This document shows positions 25,496-37,101 of a stretch of 64,000 nt of DNA, in pieces. Origin of the DNA: Eopsaltria australis (lineage: Eukaryota; Chordata; Aves; Passeriformes; Petroicidae); NCBI GenBank assembly GCA_034509425.1, contig JAVTVJ010000033.1:2170001-2234000 (forward strand). The letters run 5' to 3'. The notes beneath the pieces were generated by a model. That model searched no databases and had not been told where the DNA came from. It saw nothing but the letters and a program-made list of their open reading frames with translations. Positions within the stretch are counted from its first letter, which is position 1. Each line of letters opens with the position of its first letter. Made by a program: the position numbers and the translations under genes.

Positions 25496-28400
25496 TTTTT
25501 AACGCATAAACTATTCAGGAAGGTTAATGTATAAAACTGGTTTCATTTAGAATCTCCTATACACTGGCACCAAAGCAATACTTATAAAATATAAAACATC
25601 AATCATTCTTAAAGATGGGAGGAGGAACCAAGAGAATCATGCTCTGTAATCTTACCAATTTATTGACACCTAGCTTTGCTGGGAATTTTCTCTTTATTAT
25701 GTAATACTATCATCTGATCAAAAAAGAAATAGCTCTTTTGACCTGTTATGATGGCCTTACAATAATTATACCTGAAAGCTGAACAGTGAATAATTTAAAT
25801 GAAACTCAGATTTTCCAAGCATGAGCTGATAAACTCTGTATTCTTCCTACCAAGCTCAGCTAGGATGTTAATACTAAAAAAGATCTTCAATGTTCCACAA
25901 AGATGAAAAAGAATAATTATAATATTTTAAAATTATTATAATATTTTAAAATGTCATCAGTATTTACAAATATAAATCTGTATTGTTTTACAAAATTCAC
26001 TGGTATACTAAATGGCACAATGAATTGTGTAGTAACAGAGATGCTACATATCTTAACACATGGATCTGTTTCACATCTGAGTTTCCAAGGCTATCTGAAA
26101 ATAATTGTGTCACTAAATGAGTTGCAATCTTCTTTTGCTTAAAGCAGTGAGTGAATGGTTTGGCTCTATGGTGTGTGCGAAGTTGTAAACCATGGTATAT
26201 ATCAGGTTACAGTGTATGCTTAAAAAATAAAGGTCTGTCACACTCAGTTTTCCAGCAAACCACCGTTCAGATGTTTCTGCAGGGAAATGCTGTTTTAATG
26301 GTTTATATTTGTGTTTTGGGATGAAAACCATGTTATATTTCCACTTCGGATAACAATGATACTTCTATAGTGAAACTTTATAGCAAGGTTACTATTTGAA
26401 TTGGTAATACTTGCATTGACTAAAATAAATCCTTATTTAAATCACTTAGAAAATTCATTTCTGATCCATAATAATAATATTATGTAGTTAAATCAGAGAA
26501 AATAGTTCCATTAGCACCTAAGTTTTACAGAACAGAACATTAAAGTATGTACTTCTCTTGGGGAGAATATTAATTGATCAACATATAATTCCACTCTTCC
26601 TTCTGTAAAAAAAACCTCACACTATCACAAGACATTCCCAGGATTGCCTAAGCGAAAATGTAAAGGATACATGAGAGAACACAAAAAAACTCCTCGGACT
26701 GATTCCTGACAGTTTTTAGGACATCCAGTTTTACTAAAAAAGCAAACCAACAACATCCACACCAACCAAAGCCATATAAATCAGCTGGCTGAAACCCCCT
26801 TTTTGATGTTCTCCTGAGTGCTCTGCCACTTTTTTTTTCTTTTTTAAAATTTGTTTTAACTGAGTATCTTTTGGGATCTTCCATTTGTATTTATTGCAAG
26901 GTTATGAGATTACAACCAGTTTCCACAGAACTTGTCTTTCTGGGTTTTCTCTTCTGTGGATACTTAGGGCAAATGATATCTACCAACAGCCTTTTTTGAT
27001 ACTTTGTATTCAACAAGATGACCAAGGTATCAAAGAGCCTGCTGATTTCAAAGGAAGAAATGACACTCAAATCTAGAAAGCCGCAGGTGAATTAAACAAG
27101 AGGCTCCTCTCTTACATTACGGAAAGTCAAAAAATTTCACCTGCTATTCAATGAACCCTACAATGTTATCTTACCATTGCCAACCAATTACTTCAGTCTT
27201 TAACATGCCACAAGTCTGGAGGGGTAGGAGGTTTTTGTTGTTGGGTTTTTTGTTGTTGTTTTTTTTTGGTTTTGTTTTGTTTTTTAATGTATCACTATGA
27301 TAGATGTACCGAACCCTAGGAATGCATTTACAGAAATGGGTGGGTTGATGAGGTGAAGGAAGATGCTAACATAGCAATGTGAAACCCAAGAAAGAATGAA
27401 TTCATGTTCTCATAAAAAGTACAAACCAGGAAGGACATATTCATTTGGCATGAAACTCTAGCCTAAATGTTGTTTTATATCCTTCTGTTTGTGTAGGAAA
27501 ATATGGTAGGGACATGACAAACATATACTGTGCTCTTCAATGCTTATCTTAACTATAATTAACGGAAAAAAATATGAAGAAAAGAATGGAAATAGATAAA
27601 TTATCCAGGAAATGACTGGTTAGTACTTGCACACTATACCTTAATACATATTGATGATCATTTGACAGAAAAATACAAGAGACATTTTCCTGAAAGTGTA
27701 GGAGAATTTATCTTGTTTCTGCCTAAATTGATTCATCATCCTTTTAAAACAACTTCTCCCGTGAAGACCTGCAGAAAAGGGCAGTGAGGGAGATGATCTG
27801 GAAAAATATGCAGTGAAATTAGAACAGCAACTTTTTTCAGAAGTCACTGTGGGAATTTTAATCTTGTTGCAAAACGCGAACCTCCAAAAGAAAAGAAAGA
27901 AAGAAGGGGGGAAGCATGAAGAAATAGTGTTAGTCCTATGATCTAGAGAACTATGTCAAACACAGTAGCTTTTATTCCCAAGGTATTCAGGGAAGGTGCC
28001 TTGGGATTCTGTTTCTCCAAAGGCAGATTAAAAAAATTGCCACTTATTGTGGCATGTTTTCACAGGTTATTACAAAAAGAAGGGTTGGATAAAAGACGTG
28101 AAAAGAAAGGCTGCAGGCATGTTTTCTTTTGATTCTACTAGCACATCATCCACAGAGAAAATCCTGCACCTTACACAAAAGGTGCATAGATCAATCTATA
28201 TCTTCTTAGATTTTATACCCTGACCTAAGGGTTATCTAAATTGTAGTAACTGAGGCCGTAAACCTTGCAACTTCACCAAAAAGTAAGCTGATGATCCAAC
28301 GCAGTGTCTGGATGTCTTGCTTAACTCTGTCAAACCCATTTCTCACTGAGATTTAAGTTAGACTTAATCCATTGGGACTGTTCCACTACTCATAGATATT

Positions 28401-29880
28401 CAGAGCATGCAGTGAATGGGAAAGAGCAGCTAAGCCTGGTGGGTAGGTGACTTGTTTATTTCTAGAAAATTCACAAACATTCTCACACAAAGGAAGAAAA
28501 AAGGAATCTGTGTTCTCATCTCCTGGCTAAATGATGAAGTAATCTGGGTGTTGAGCAAAGGCAGTAACATCCATCTCCTTCTTTCTCAATTGCTTTTCTT
28601 TCTTTCTCTCAGAAAAGCAAATATTTCATGCCAAACGGAAAGAAATTTCAGTTTTCAATACAATGCAGAAAAATGTACATTTTGGGTAAAATTTATTTTT
28701 TCTCTACGTCTTAGCAATAGAAGGAAAAAAAAAAAAAGAGGAGTTATCATAGCTCTGCCCCAGACATTTCTCTCAGGCAATACGTTCTCAAACTCCCCAT
28801 CAAATAACCCATTTCATTACTCCCCCCTTTCCCAAAATACATCTACTGTGTCAGAAGTGCTTCTTGATGGCAGTCAGCCTGCTGTTCAGTGACAGACTCA
28901 CTTACGGAAGAGTTACCACATTTATTTTCAGCCTAGGATTTCTACTAAATCTTTCTGGGTATCACATTACAACTTTAACAACAATACTCCCCCTTCCTCT
29001 CCACCACAGAAAAAAACCCTGAAAAATCCCAACCAACCAAGCAAGCAAACACCTCTCCCCCCCTAAAATTCCCAAACTTAAACCCAACAAAACTGTAATT
29101 TAACAGGCAGTTTCAAACATTTTCCTGGAGTTGAAGGCAATATTCAAGTGATAGGATTGGATGTTATAAATAGGTATATGTGCACAGACAGGAAAGCAAA
29201 GCAGAAAAACAGACATTCTGCCTTTTAATCTAGTTGATATGGTACAATGGTAATACAAATCTTGGTCATCTAAAAATCCTGTAACCAGTTCTAACTGTGA
29301 GCAATTTTCCAGAAACAAACATGCATGATGTCCTTCTTTGATGAAATTTTAAAGGTTGAATGTAATTGGCTATTTTAAGGATTCTTTCTGGTATCTAAAG
29401 ACACATGGCTTTAAAATCCCATCCAGAGGTAAGTAGAACTCACATTTGAAACTATAGATAATGCCCACTTGTGCAGGAAAAATGAAGTGTGCTACTACTA
29501 TCGAAGTGCACTGTTATGCAATGACCTCTAGATAATAAATAAGAGGGACAATATCAGTTTTATGGTTTTTTTCCTGGGAGGCAATTAGAGCACCTGTGCT
29601 ATTAGTAGTCACCTGTATTCCTAAATAAATAAATAAATAAATACACAAAATATTTAATTGCATCATGACAAGCTTCCCTGGAGTAGAACCAGTGTTTGTT
29701 TTCCATATATACCTTCTAAGCCCAACTTCTCTTCACCAACTGTCAGAAAGAAACACCCATGTCTGTAAAGTTTTGCTGAATGTGCAACAGCTTTGTAACC
29801 CCAGCAACAGCTTCATTTGGTCCTCCCTACAGCTAGGAACAAAGGTGTTTTGCCAGAACAAGGTCTGGGGAGTCTCTAGC
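25496..29880. other. Unassigned non-coding sequence with simple repeats
   Basis: It contains a 19-bp AT-only tandem pair at 25916-25953 (ATTATAATATTTTAAAATT, then a copy ending G), a T/G-rich tract at 27229-27287 and an (AAAT)n microsatellite at 29622-29642. The 146-codon frame at 28452-28892 has no recognisable domain and includes a low-complexity Lys run from an A tract, so it is not called as a gene. Confidence 0.55.
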
Positions 29881-30015
29881 ATTCATTTGGCATCTGCAGT
29901 CCCAGGGAGGGCCAGGCAGTGGGAGTGGTACTCATCCCTCAGTCGCTGCTGCCATCGCCATGGCAACCCGGGTTGCCCAGACGATGGATGTGGCAGCTGA
30001 TGCTCCCAACACGGC
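29881..30015. promoter_or_regulatory. CpG-containing block with an RFX X-box-like palindrome
   Basis: About 135 bp of GC-rich DNA with several CpGs stands out from AT-rich flanks. Its centre, 29962-29977, is the perfect 16-bp palindrome GGCAACCCGGGTTGCC. A wider imperfect palindrome covers 29953-29986, with 14 of 17 arm positions pairing and CATCG/CGATG at the outer ends. The left side, ATCGCCATGGCAAC, differs from the RFX X-box consensus (GTNRCC, 0-3 bases, RGYAAC) at one position. RFX proteins control ciliary and some neural genes. That this is a bound enhancer or an unannotated promoter is inference. Confidence 0.4.
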
Positions 30016-33000
30016 AGCCGTGGCTTGGGCTCATGAACCCATTCAGCTGCCCTTCACATCCCTCCCCATTCATTTTCCACTTTGAGCCATAAGAACCTGG
30101 TTTTCTTCATACTTCCATTCCCCTTCCTCCCAGTCTGTGGTACGTTCAGGTCAATTTTAATAACTAGGAACAGCTGAAATACTTTTTTTTGCTCCTTCCC
30201 TTAGACATAAAAATATCTGGAATACAGCCAGACAAGCAAACACAAGAAGTCAGTCCAAATATGCTAATTTTTTTCACAGGTGGCTTACATTTCTTTCACA
30301 ACAACTGATGGGGAGAAGAAAAGATTTATCCCTAAATAACGGAGCTGCTATAGCAATGGAGTAAAAGCAGCTATAGGGGTGGGCAATAGTCTGCATGGTG
30401 AGCCAAGATAAGAGGAAACAGTAATTTAATTATCCCAAAGCATACAGAGTTGTTAATTTGAGTTGAATCTGAATTAACTGAAAATACTGTACCAGAAAAT
30501 AAAACATGTAAATAAAGTGTTTCAGAAACACTCTTCAAAACTTTTATCCCAAACAAAGCAGCAAACTTCAAGCTGCCTTTTCTTGTTGGGCCACACATTT
30601 AAATCAGGAAGCTGCTGTGAGTTGTTAAACCTTTGAAAACATCATAGACTTACTATTTTTTTTTTTTTGTAATGCTTACAAGATTATCAAATGCAACCTC
30701 CACTCAATGGCTATAAACAGTCCTTCAGGTGACTCATACTAATACAGCTGGGCCACTGAACTGGCTAGTAATCAAACACCTATCCCAAGAAATTAGTACA
30801 TTTTAAGACTTCAAGAGTCAGTTTGACTATGATGCCAGCTGCCACATTTTTTGATAGCTTCTTGTATGTAGGGATAGAGTAAAAAATGTAGATACTTTAC
30901 TGATTTCTTTCTGCAAAGTAAGTACTTTATTTTCTCTCTTTTTTAATACAGGGAGAATGACTATTATCAGAGTAGGTTTTAAAAAGTGACTCAGAAGATA
31001 AAACACTATCTCATTTCTAGCATCACTGTTTGTGTGAAATAATTTATTTCTGTATTTCTCTTCATATTCAAAAGTATCAAAGGAATGAGCACAAATGAAA
31101 CAATTTCTAAATTCACAAGAAAAACCTAGAAACACTTTTTCTTTAAACTAATAGACCTCTGCCCCCAGTTCTACTTTCAATTATTTCTATGGTAATAGAA
31201 AATAAACTTTTAGGTAAACTCTGATTGTGATGAAGAAATATGGAATTTTTTATCAAAAGTGTCTGTAGTGGTACTTGGGTAATTTTTATATTATCTTGTT
31301 GTTACTTTGGATGATAAGTCTTATTAACTTGCTTTAAGCATTAATTTAGTTCAACAAATAATACTGGTTAGACCACAGTATTTCTTGTTTCCTTAAACTC
31401 CAGAAAACGTAATTTGACAATGAGGAAGAAATAAGTAATATGAATTGGAAACCCATTTTGAAATAAAGAATATCCAAAAAAAATCACTGCTTCTGTTTGA
31501 TTGATGCACTGTGATTCAGGGAGTTTCAAGGTTGACTCAATTTTTTGTTAATTATTAATGGGACTTTATTTACAAAAATGTAAAATGGAAAGTGAGTAGA
31601 GATACTTCCCATGAATACATATTACAACAGAGTATCTCTCGTGCATTGATCAGTAATGAGTTATTATATGCACTCCAATCATAAATCCCAGTGGAAAGTT
31701 TAGCTGATAGAAGTTCTATTCTTAGGCTGACTTAATAAGCCTGGACTGATTTACTGAGTAAATTGAAAGATATTTCAGCTTTGTTGGGTGAATTTTCTTC
31801 ACTTCCACATACCCACTTCTATGCAAGTTTCAGAACTAAACATCAAATCTACCACTGCACACATACCTCAAAGCTAAGCAACTCCTCAAAGACAACAGGT
31901 AAAAATATCTGTTAAAGTATGCTACTTTCATCAAACAGAGGAAGGATTTCAACGTGTACTGAAAATGACATAAGCTCAAAGCTCAAATTTAATGTCTTTG
32001 ATACACCAAACAAGAACACTTTAAAAGAAACTGAAATACCAATTATGATACTTTTAGTATGATGCAGTGTGAAAACTGCCCAGCTCTTTTTGTCCTAAAG
32101 ATATGCAGCAGAACTTAATACTGCAGAGAAGCACTATGCTTCATCAGAAGAAAACAATTCAAGGGCAATGTATTTTTCTCATCAGTATACCTCATGTAAG
32201 TGTACAAACTATATCATTAGCTCCAAAATCTGAAAATCTTGTTTAGGACAGCAATGCTGCAGCACTGTTCTCCAAATACAAAGTACCTTGAAATTGACTT
32301 CTCCACTAGCTTGCTCATATTCCAAGAAAACTAAAAGATTATAAAATTTTATTGCACTCAATTTACATTTAGAAAGCGACCAATTTGATGTAAAGAGAAT
32401 TCTACATTAATAACTCAAAAAAAAATTAAGGCTGAAATCTGCAACTGAAGCCAAGAACATAGGGACTGGAGTGCACCCTTTACTAGTATACACATTGGTG
32501 GCACCTTAAGAAAAGCTTTCCCATTTCTCATATTTTTCTATTGTTCTCCCTAACTTGTTCAGTTTAGCTTTGGAAAAGTCAGGCCCTGGTAGATTAATTT
32601 TAGTCAGACTTTATTTCCATATGAAATATAGTTAGTACTTTTGTTAAAAATTGTTCTTGACCAAGTAAGTTTTCTTATCACAGAAATTTATTACATAAAT
32701 GCAAACATTGAAATAACTTTCCCTATGTCAATGCAGGCTAAGGATACAAGGATTTTTTAACTAAAAATAAGAAGTAATGTCTGTTTGTTTGGTGACTTTG
32801 TTTTTCAAATGGGCTAAAAGAGGTACTAAGTATACGAAAAAACACCCTGCAACTACTCAAGGCATTGTAGAAGTACAGACAAGGAAAATCTTGTTTGACT
32901 GCATGCTGCAACCCCAGAGCTAGAAGATCTTAAAGTGCATCTTGTAGCAATACCTGAGCAAAACCAGATTCTGAGTGACATCCAGTTTTGGATGGGATAT

Positions 33001-34386
33001 CTAAGTGTATAACGTTTGAAACCCACCCCACCACCTTTCCTCAGATCTTTAAAAGTATGTAAACTGTATGGCTATTTAATGTAAAAATATTTTATGAATT
33101 TCGGACAGCGCATTACTTTAAGTTATTGCTGATCTGTCTCTCACTTAGCTTTAAATAGTTAGGACATAATTTTTAATGCTTTTCTTTGGATTTTCAGTTA
33201 CTAGAAAAATAATCAAAGTATATTTTGTGTTTTTACAGCTTTCCCAGAAAACATTAGCTGGAGATCCTTTGCAGCCTTTCTGGATGCTTAGTTCCTTCAA
33301 CATGCACAATTTCACCAAAGCTTTATTACTAATGTGAGTGCAAGACTTCTATAATATGTAATATTCTCATTTTTAGACCACAGTACATTTTATAGTTTAT
33401 TGGCACAGGTCAAAAATGCCCTTTTCACTAGGCTAAAACTGCACTTACAGACTGAAATAGGAGTAAAGTGTTTTATACACCAGTTAAGTGATTTTGTTGA
33501 ATGTGCTAATATGCTATAGGACTGATAAATGAGTAAGAAAGACGGGTTAGAATAAGGGTGATACAAGATGTGGTTGGGGAAAAGAAAAACCATCATTAGG
33601 TATCATTCATATGGTTTCTGATGTGAATAGAAAGGAAGAAAAAAGATCCGAGAAGGAAGATCAGAACTCAAACCAAGAAATTAGGATATAGCCAGTGGTA
33701 TCTGCAATTAAAAAGTCATTAACAGTCTATTTTTTAACTTCTAATATTAAAAATAACCCCTTTTTTATTTGACGGGCATTGGAATGTGGAAAAAGAAGAA
33801 ATTAATTCCACTTCAGCATGCTTTGTTTTCTGTCCCATAGGAAGCAACTATTCCAAATAATATAATCCAATCTTAGACTGTAAGATTCATGTATTTTTGA
33901 CCCCACTGAAACAAATCCAAGATTTTATAATAGCAGATTTCACTACATAACAAGTTTTCAATAAAATTATCTCAGAGCAACTGCTGTTAGGTGGATAAAC
34001 AGAGACTGTGTAAGCTCAGCGGAGAGTAATTGGCTGTGTCCTGTTTTCAGTCAGCAGCTGGCAACAGAGAAAGAACAGACTTAAAGCACTGGGGTAAGCT
34101 CAGAGACTGATTAGTCAGGAAGCTATTGCTAAAGGCAGCAAGAGTAGGAGCTATCCCAGGAGCTCTCTCACAGCAGTTTTCTCTGCCCTGTGAGACACAA
34201 CTGGAAATCCCTTAATGCACTCTGCCCTTCATTTATTTTTGCTACTGGACATTTGAGAGCATTTAAGAACGTTACTTTTTTGAGTAGTTGCCTGATGATG
34301 GATCATACAGAATTAAAATGATTTTCTATTTCTTAGAGAAAGGGGAAGACTACCATCTACAGTACAATTATAAAACTAGGGATTAC
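30016..34386. other. Unassigned non-coding sequence
   Basis: AT-rich, no recognised repeats or genes. Open frames at 30371-30598, 30827-31135 and 33390-33596 (all minus) show no family features and no match to the missing DIAPH3 tail. A less AT-rich stretch at 33980-34230 is repeat-free. Confidence 0.5.
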
Positions 34387-34494
34387 CTGATAGCAAAGTA
34401 CTTTTTATTCTGTGCTGAAAGGCCAAAACGGAGTTTGCAACTGATAGCAAAGTACTTTTTATTCTGTGCTGAAAGGCCAAAACGGAGTTTGCAA
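34387..34494 (+). repeat. Exact 54-bp tandem duplication
   Basis: Two head-to-tail copies of a 54-bp unit, 34387-34440 and 34441-34494, are identical at every base. Each begins CTGATAGCAAAGTACTTTTT and ends CGGAGTTTGCAA. Because 54 is divisible by three, an incidental open frame (34288-34515) carries an 18-residue repeat. Perfect identity in otherwise mutated intergenic DNA means a recent duplication, a polymorphism or an assembly artefact. Confidence 0.97.
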
Positions 34495-35187
34495 CTACTC
34501 ACGCATCAATCCTGATTTACTCTTTATGCTGAAATTAAGAACTCACCTTGCATTCCAGGAAGGCTGCATAACTTAAAGCTATACTAGTGATCTATTTACT
34601 TTTAATCCAGCCAGTTAAATAAAGCATGAGTAGATCCAAAAATTATTGCACTAGCAGCGTAACACTAAGAAGCACACTCTATAGCAAAGGAAAAGAGACG
34701 AGCATCAAAATACTAGAACTTGGAAGCATGGCAAAGTTAGCTATCCAAATTTAATGTAAATTTTCTACATAGGCATGTAGAGAATTACATTTTTTTTGCG
34801 CCTCAGACGCACTTGTATCGTTCATCACCTAAGACAGAATATGAACTTAAAGAGCGGCTATTCAAGCTATTGTTTCATCTGCAGTACTGAGTGTGCTGTG
34901 CCCTGTTTTATTAACTTTATTGTACACGTTGTGGCCTCTCTCTAGCCACCACGAGTAGCCTAAACAACCTTAACTGTGCATCTATTTATGATGTATTGTA
35001 TCTTTTCAAGAGACTAAATACACAGAATAATTTTGGAGGTCAGTTAAAAATGCTTAATACCTGATATCCCAGAGTAATTAACATTACCATTCTACCATTA
35101 ACATTATGATTCTACCACTCAGTGCACCTGGAGATGTCTGTAAAGCAGAGCCTGGAGATCTCAGTTTAAGAACCAAACAATGTAAAT
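34495..35187. other. Unassigned non-coding sequence
   Basis: Nothing identifiable. A short phrase near 35080-35120 (ATTAACATTA, CCATTCTACC, then ATTAACATTA, TGATTCTACC) is a small local duplication. Confidence 0.55.
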
Positions 35188-35830
35188 TGTGACAAATTTC
35201 ACCCATCTACCAGAAGCGTGGTGTTGCGGTGGTCCAAGTCACCAAAAACCCTTTATCCCCACCCAGGAAGCTCTGGGCTGGGGACTCCCCTGGGGCAGAG
35301 CCCTAAGTAGTTTGCCCTGTGGATGGACTGAGCTTCCCAGGGGCTGGCTACCCTGTCCCCACCTGCCACTCTGCTGTCTATCATCTTTAGGCTCCGGAAA
35401 GTTCACTGTTACTCAGTAGTTCATTGTGTTATCAACTTGCCGGTCTCCCCTTCTCCTCCCCCTTCCCTTCCCTGTTGGTTCCTGTCCCCTGATCCCTCCC
35501 TGGTTTCTCCCCCAAGCCCGTCAGTGATTGGTTTGTAATCCCTCAATAAAAGTCTGATGCAGAAGGCGCCCCAGGTGTTTCGCCTGGATGCCCAGAGAGC
35601 TGGTAACGCTGCGTTACAGTGTCTCTATTATCCCGGGCAAAAGAACCCTCCCACAATACTCCGGCTCTTTGGTTACAGTGTCCACCGTAAAGAGGGACGC
35701 AGCCTGCGGCCAGGGACGTTAAGGTCCACAGCAGTGAACCCCCTCAGGTCGGGGACGCTGGCTTGTAAACGCCGTGGGGCTGCTGTCCGAGACCCTGGTG
35801 GGCAGCTGGCCGGCCCACGCCATCAGCCAC
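35188..35830 (+). mobile_element. Probable endogenous retrovirus LTR (solo or truncated)
   Basis: A GC-rich block begins TGTGACAAATTTCACCC. A C/T-rich region follows, then GTGATTGGTTTGTAATCCC, a polyadenylation signal AATAAA at 35545-35550 and a downstream segment of at least 120 bp, which is the U3-R-U5 order of an LTR. A plausible end is GGTTACA at 35677; the remaining sequence up to about 35830 could be more LTR or retroviral leader. No gag, pol or env reading frame follows, because CR1 sequence takes over directly. The family was not identified; avian ERVK-like LTRs have this layout. Boundaries are uncertain, and no target-site duplication was clear. Confidence 0.6.
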
Positions 35831-37101
35831 AGTGTGGGAAGGAGGATCCTGTAAACTACAGGACTGTGAGCCTGACCTTGGTATTGGGGAAGATTTTCTT
35901 GAGTACGATTACACCATATGTACAGGACAACCAGGGCATCAGGTTCAGCCAACATGCGTTTAGGAAAGGCAGGTCTTGCTTGACCAACCTGATCTCCTTT
36001 CATGACCCAGGTGACAGATGAAAGGCTGTGGATGTAGTCTACACAGACTTCAGTAAAACCTTCAATACTGTCTCCTACACCATTCTCCTGGAGAAGCTGA
36101 CGGGCCATGGCTTAGAGAGGTGCACTCTTTACTGGGTGGAACGCTGCCTGGATGGCCAGGCCCAGAGTGGTAGCAAAAGGAACTAAACATGGTTGGTGGC
36201 CGGTTGCTAGTGGTGTTCCCCAGGGCTCAGCATTGGGACCAGTCCTGTTTAACATCCTTACTGATGATCTGGTTGAGGGGATCAAGTACACCCTCAGGCA
36301 GTTTGCAGATGACACCAAGTTGCATGGGAGTGTCGATCTGCTGGAGGTCAGGAAGTTTCTGAAGAAGGATCTGGACATGCTGGATCAATGGATTGAGGCC
36401 AATTGTAACAGGTCCAGCAAGGCTGAGTGGTGTGTCCTGCACTTGGGTAACAATAACCCCTTGCAGAGCTACAGGCTGGGGGAAGAGTGGCTGGAAAGCG
36501 GTCCAGTGGAGTAGGGGTGCTGGTTGACAGCAACTGAACATGATCCAGTGTGTGCCCAGGTGGCCAAGAAGGCCAATGGCATCCTGGCCTGTATCAGTAA
36601 TAGTGAGGCCAACAGGACCAGGGCAGGGATTGTCCCCCTGTACTGGGCACTGGTGAGGCCACACCTCAAGTCCTCTGATTGTTTATGGGCCCCTCACTAC
36701 AATTAAGACATTGAGGTGCTGCAAGTGTGTCCAGAGAAGGGCAATGGAGCTGGGGTTGTTTATCCTCGGAAAAAGGAGGCTCAGGGTAGACTTTATGGCT
36801 CTCTACAACTATCTGAAAGGAGATTGTAGCAAGACAGAAGTTTGGCCTCTTTTCCCAGGCAATCAGCAACAGGACAAGAGGACACCACCTCAAGCTGCAC
36901 AAGGGTAGCCTCAGGTTGGACAGCAGGAAGAATTTCTTCACTGAATGGGTGGGAAAATTTTGACATGGGATACCCAGGGAGGTGGTAGGGCCTCAAGAAA
37001 TGACTGGATGTGGCACTTAGTGCTGTTGTTTAGTTGGTGGTGTTCAATCAAAGGTTGAACTCGATGATGCTGGAGGTCTTTTTCAACCTTAATGATTCTA
37101 T
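35831..37101 (+). mobile_element. CR1 LINE with broken reverse transcriptase
   Basis: A forward CR1 copy starts within ORF2. The reverse transcriptase reads EDPVNYRTVSL in the frame that meets a TGA near 36019, continues in that frame as DVVYTDFSKTFNTVS, then shifts frame. RT motifs are visible: SGVPQGS at 36209-36229 and the catalytic FADD at 36302-36313. After a stop at 36512-36514 the frame goes on ([14 protein letters not shown]) and shifts again near 36710 ([19 protein letters not shown]). The end TTCAACCTTAATGATTCTAT matches the CR1 3' terminus. At least two stops and two frame changes mean it is inactive. It abuts the LTR-like block on its 5' side. Confidence 0.95.

Noticed and set aside
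28452..28892. 146-codon plus-strand open frame
   Set aside because: No domain, no splice or promoter context, and a Lys run caused by an A tract; most likely chance.
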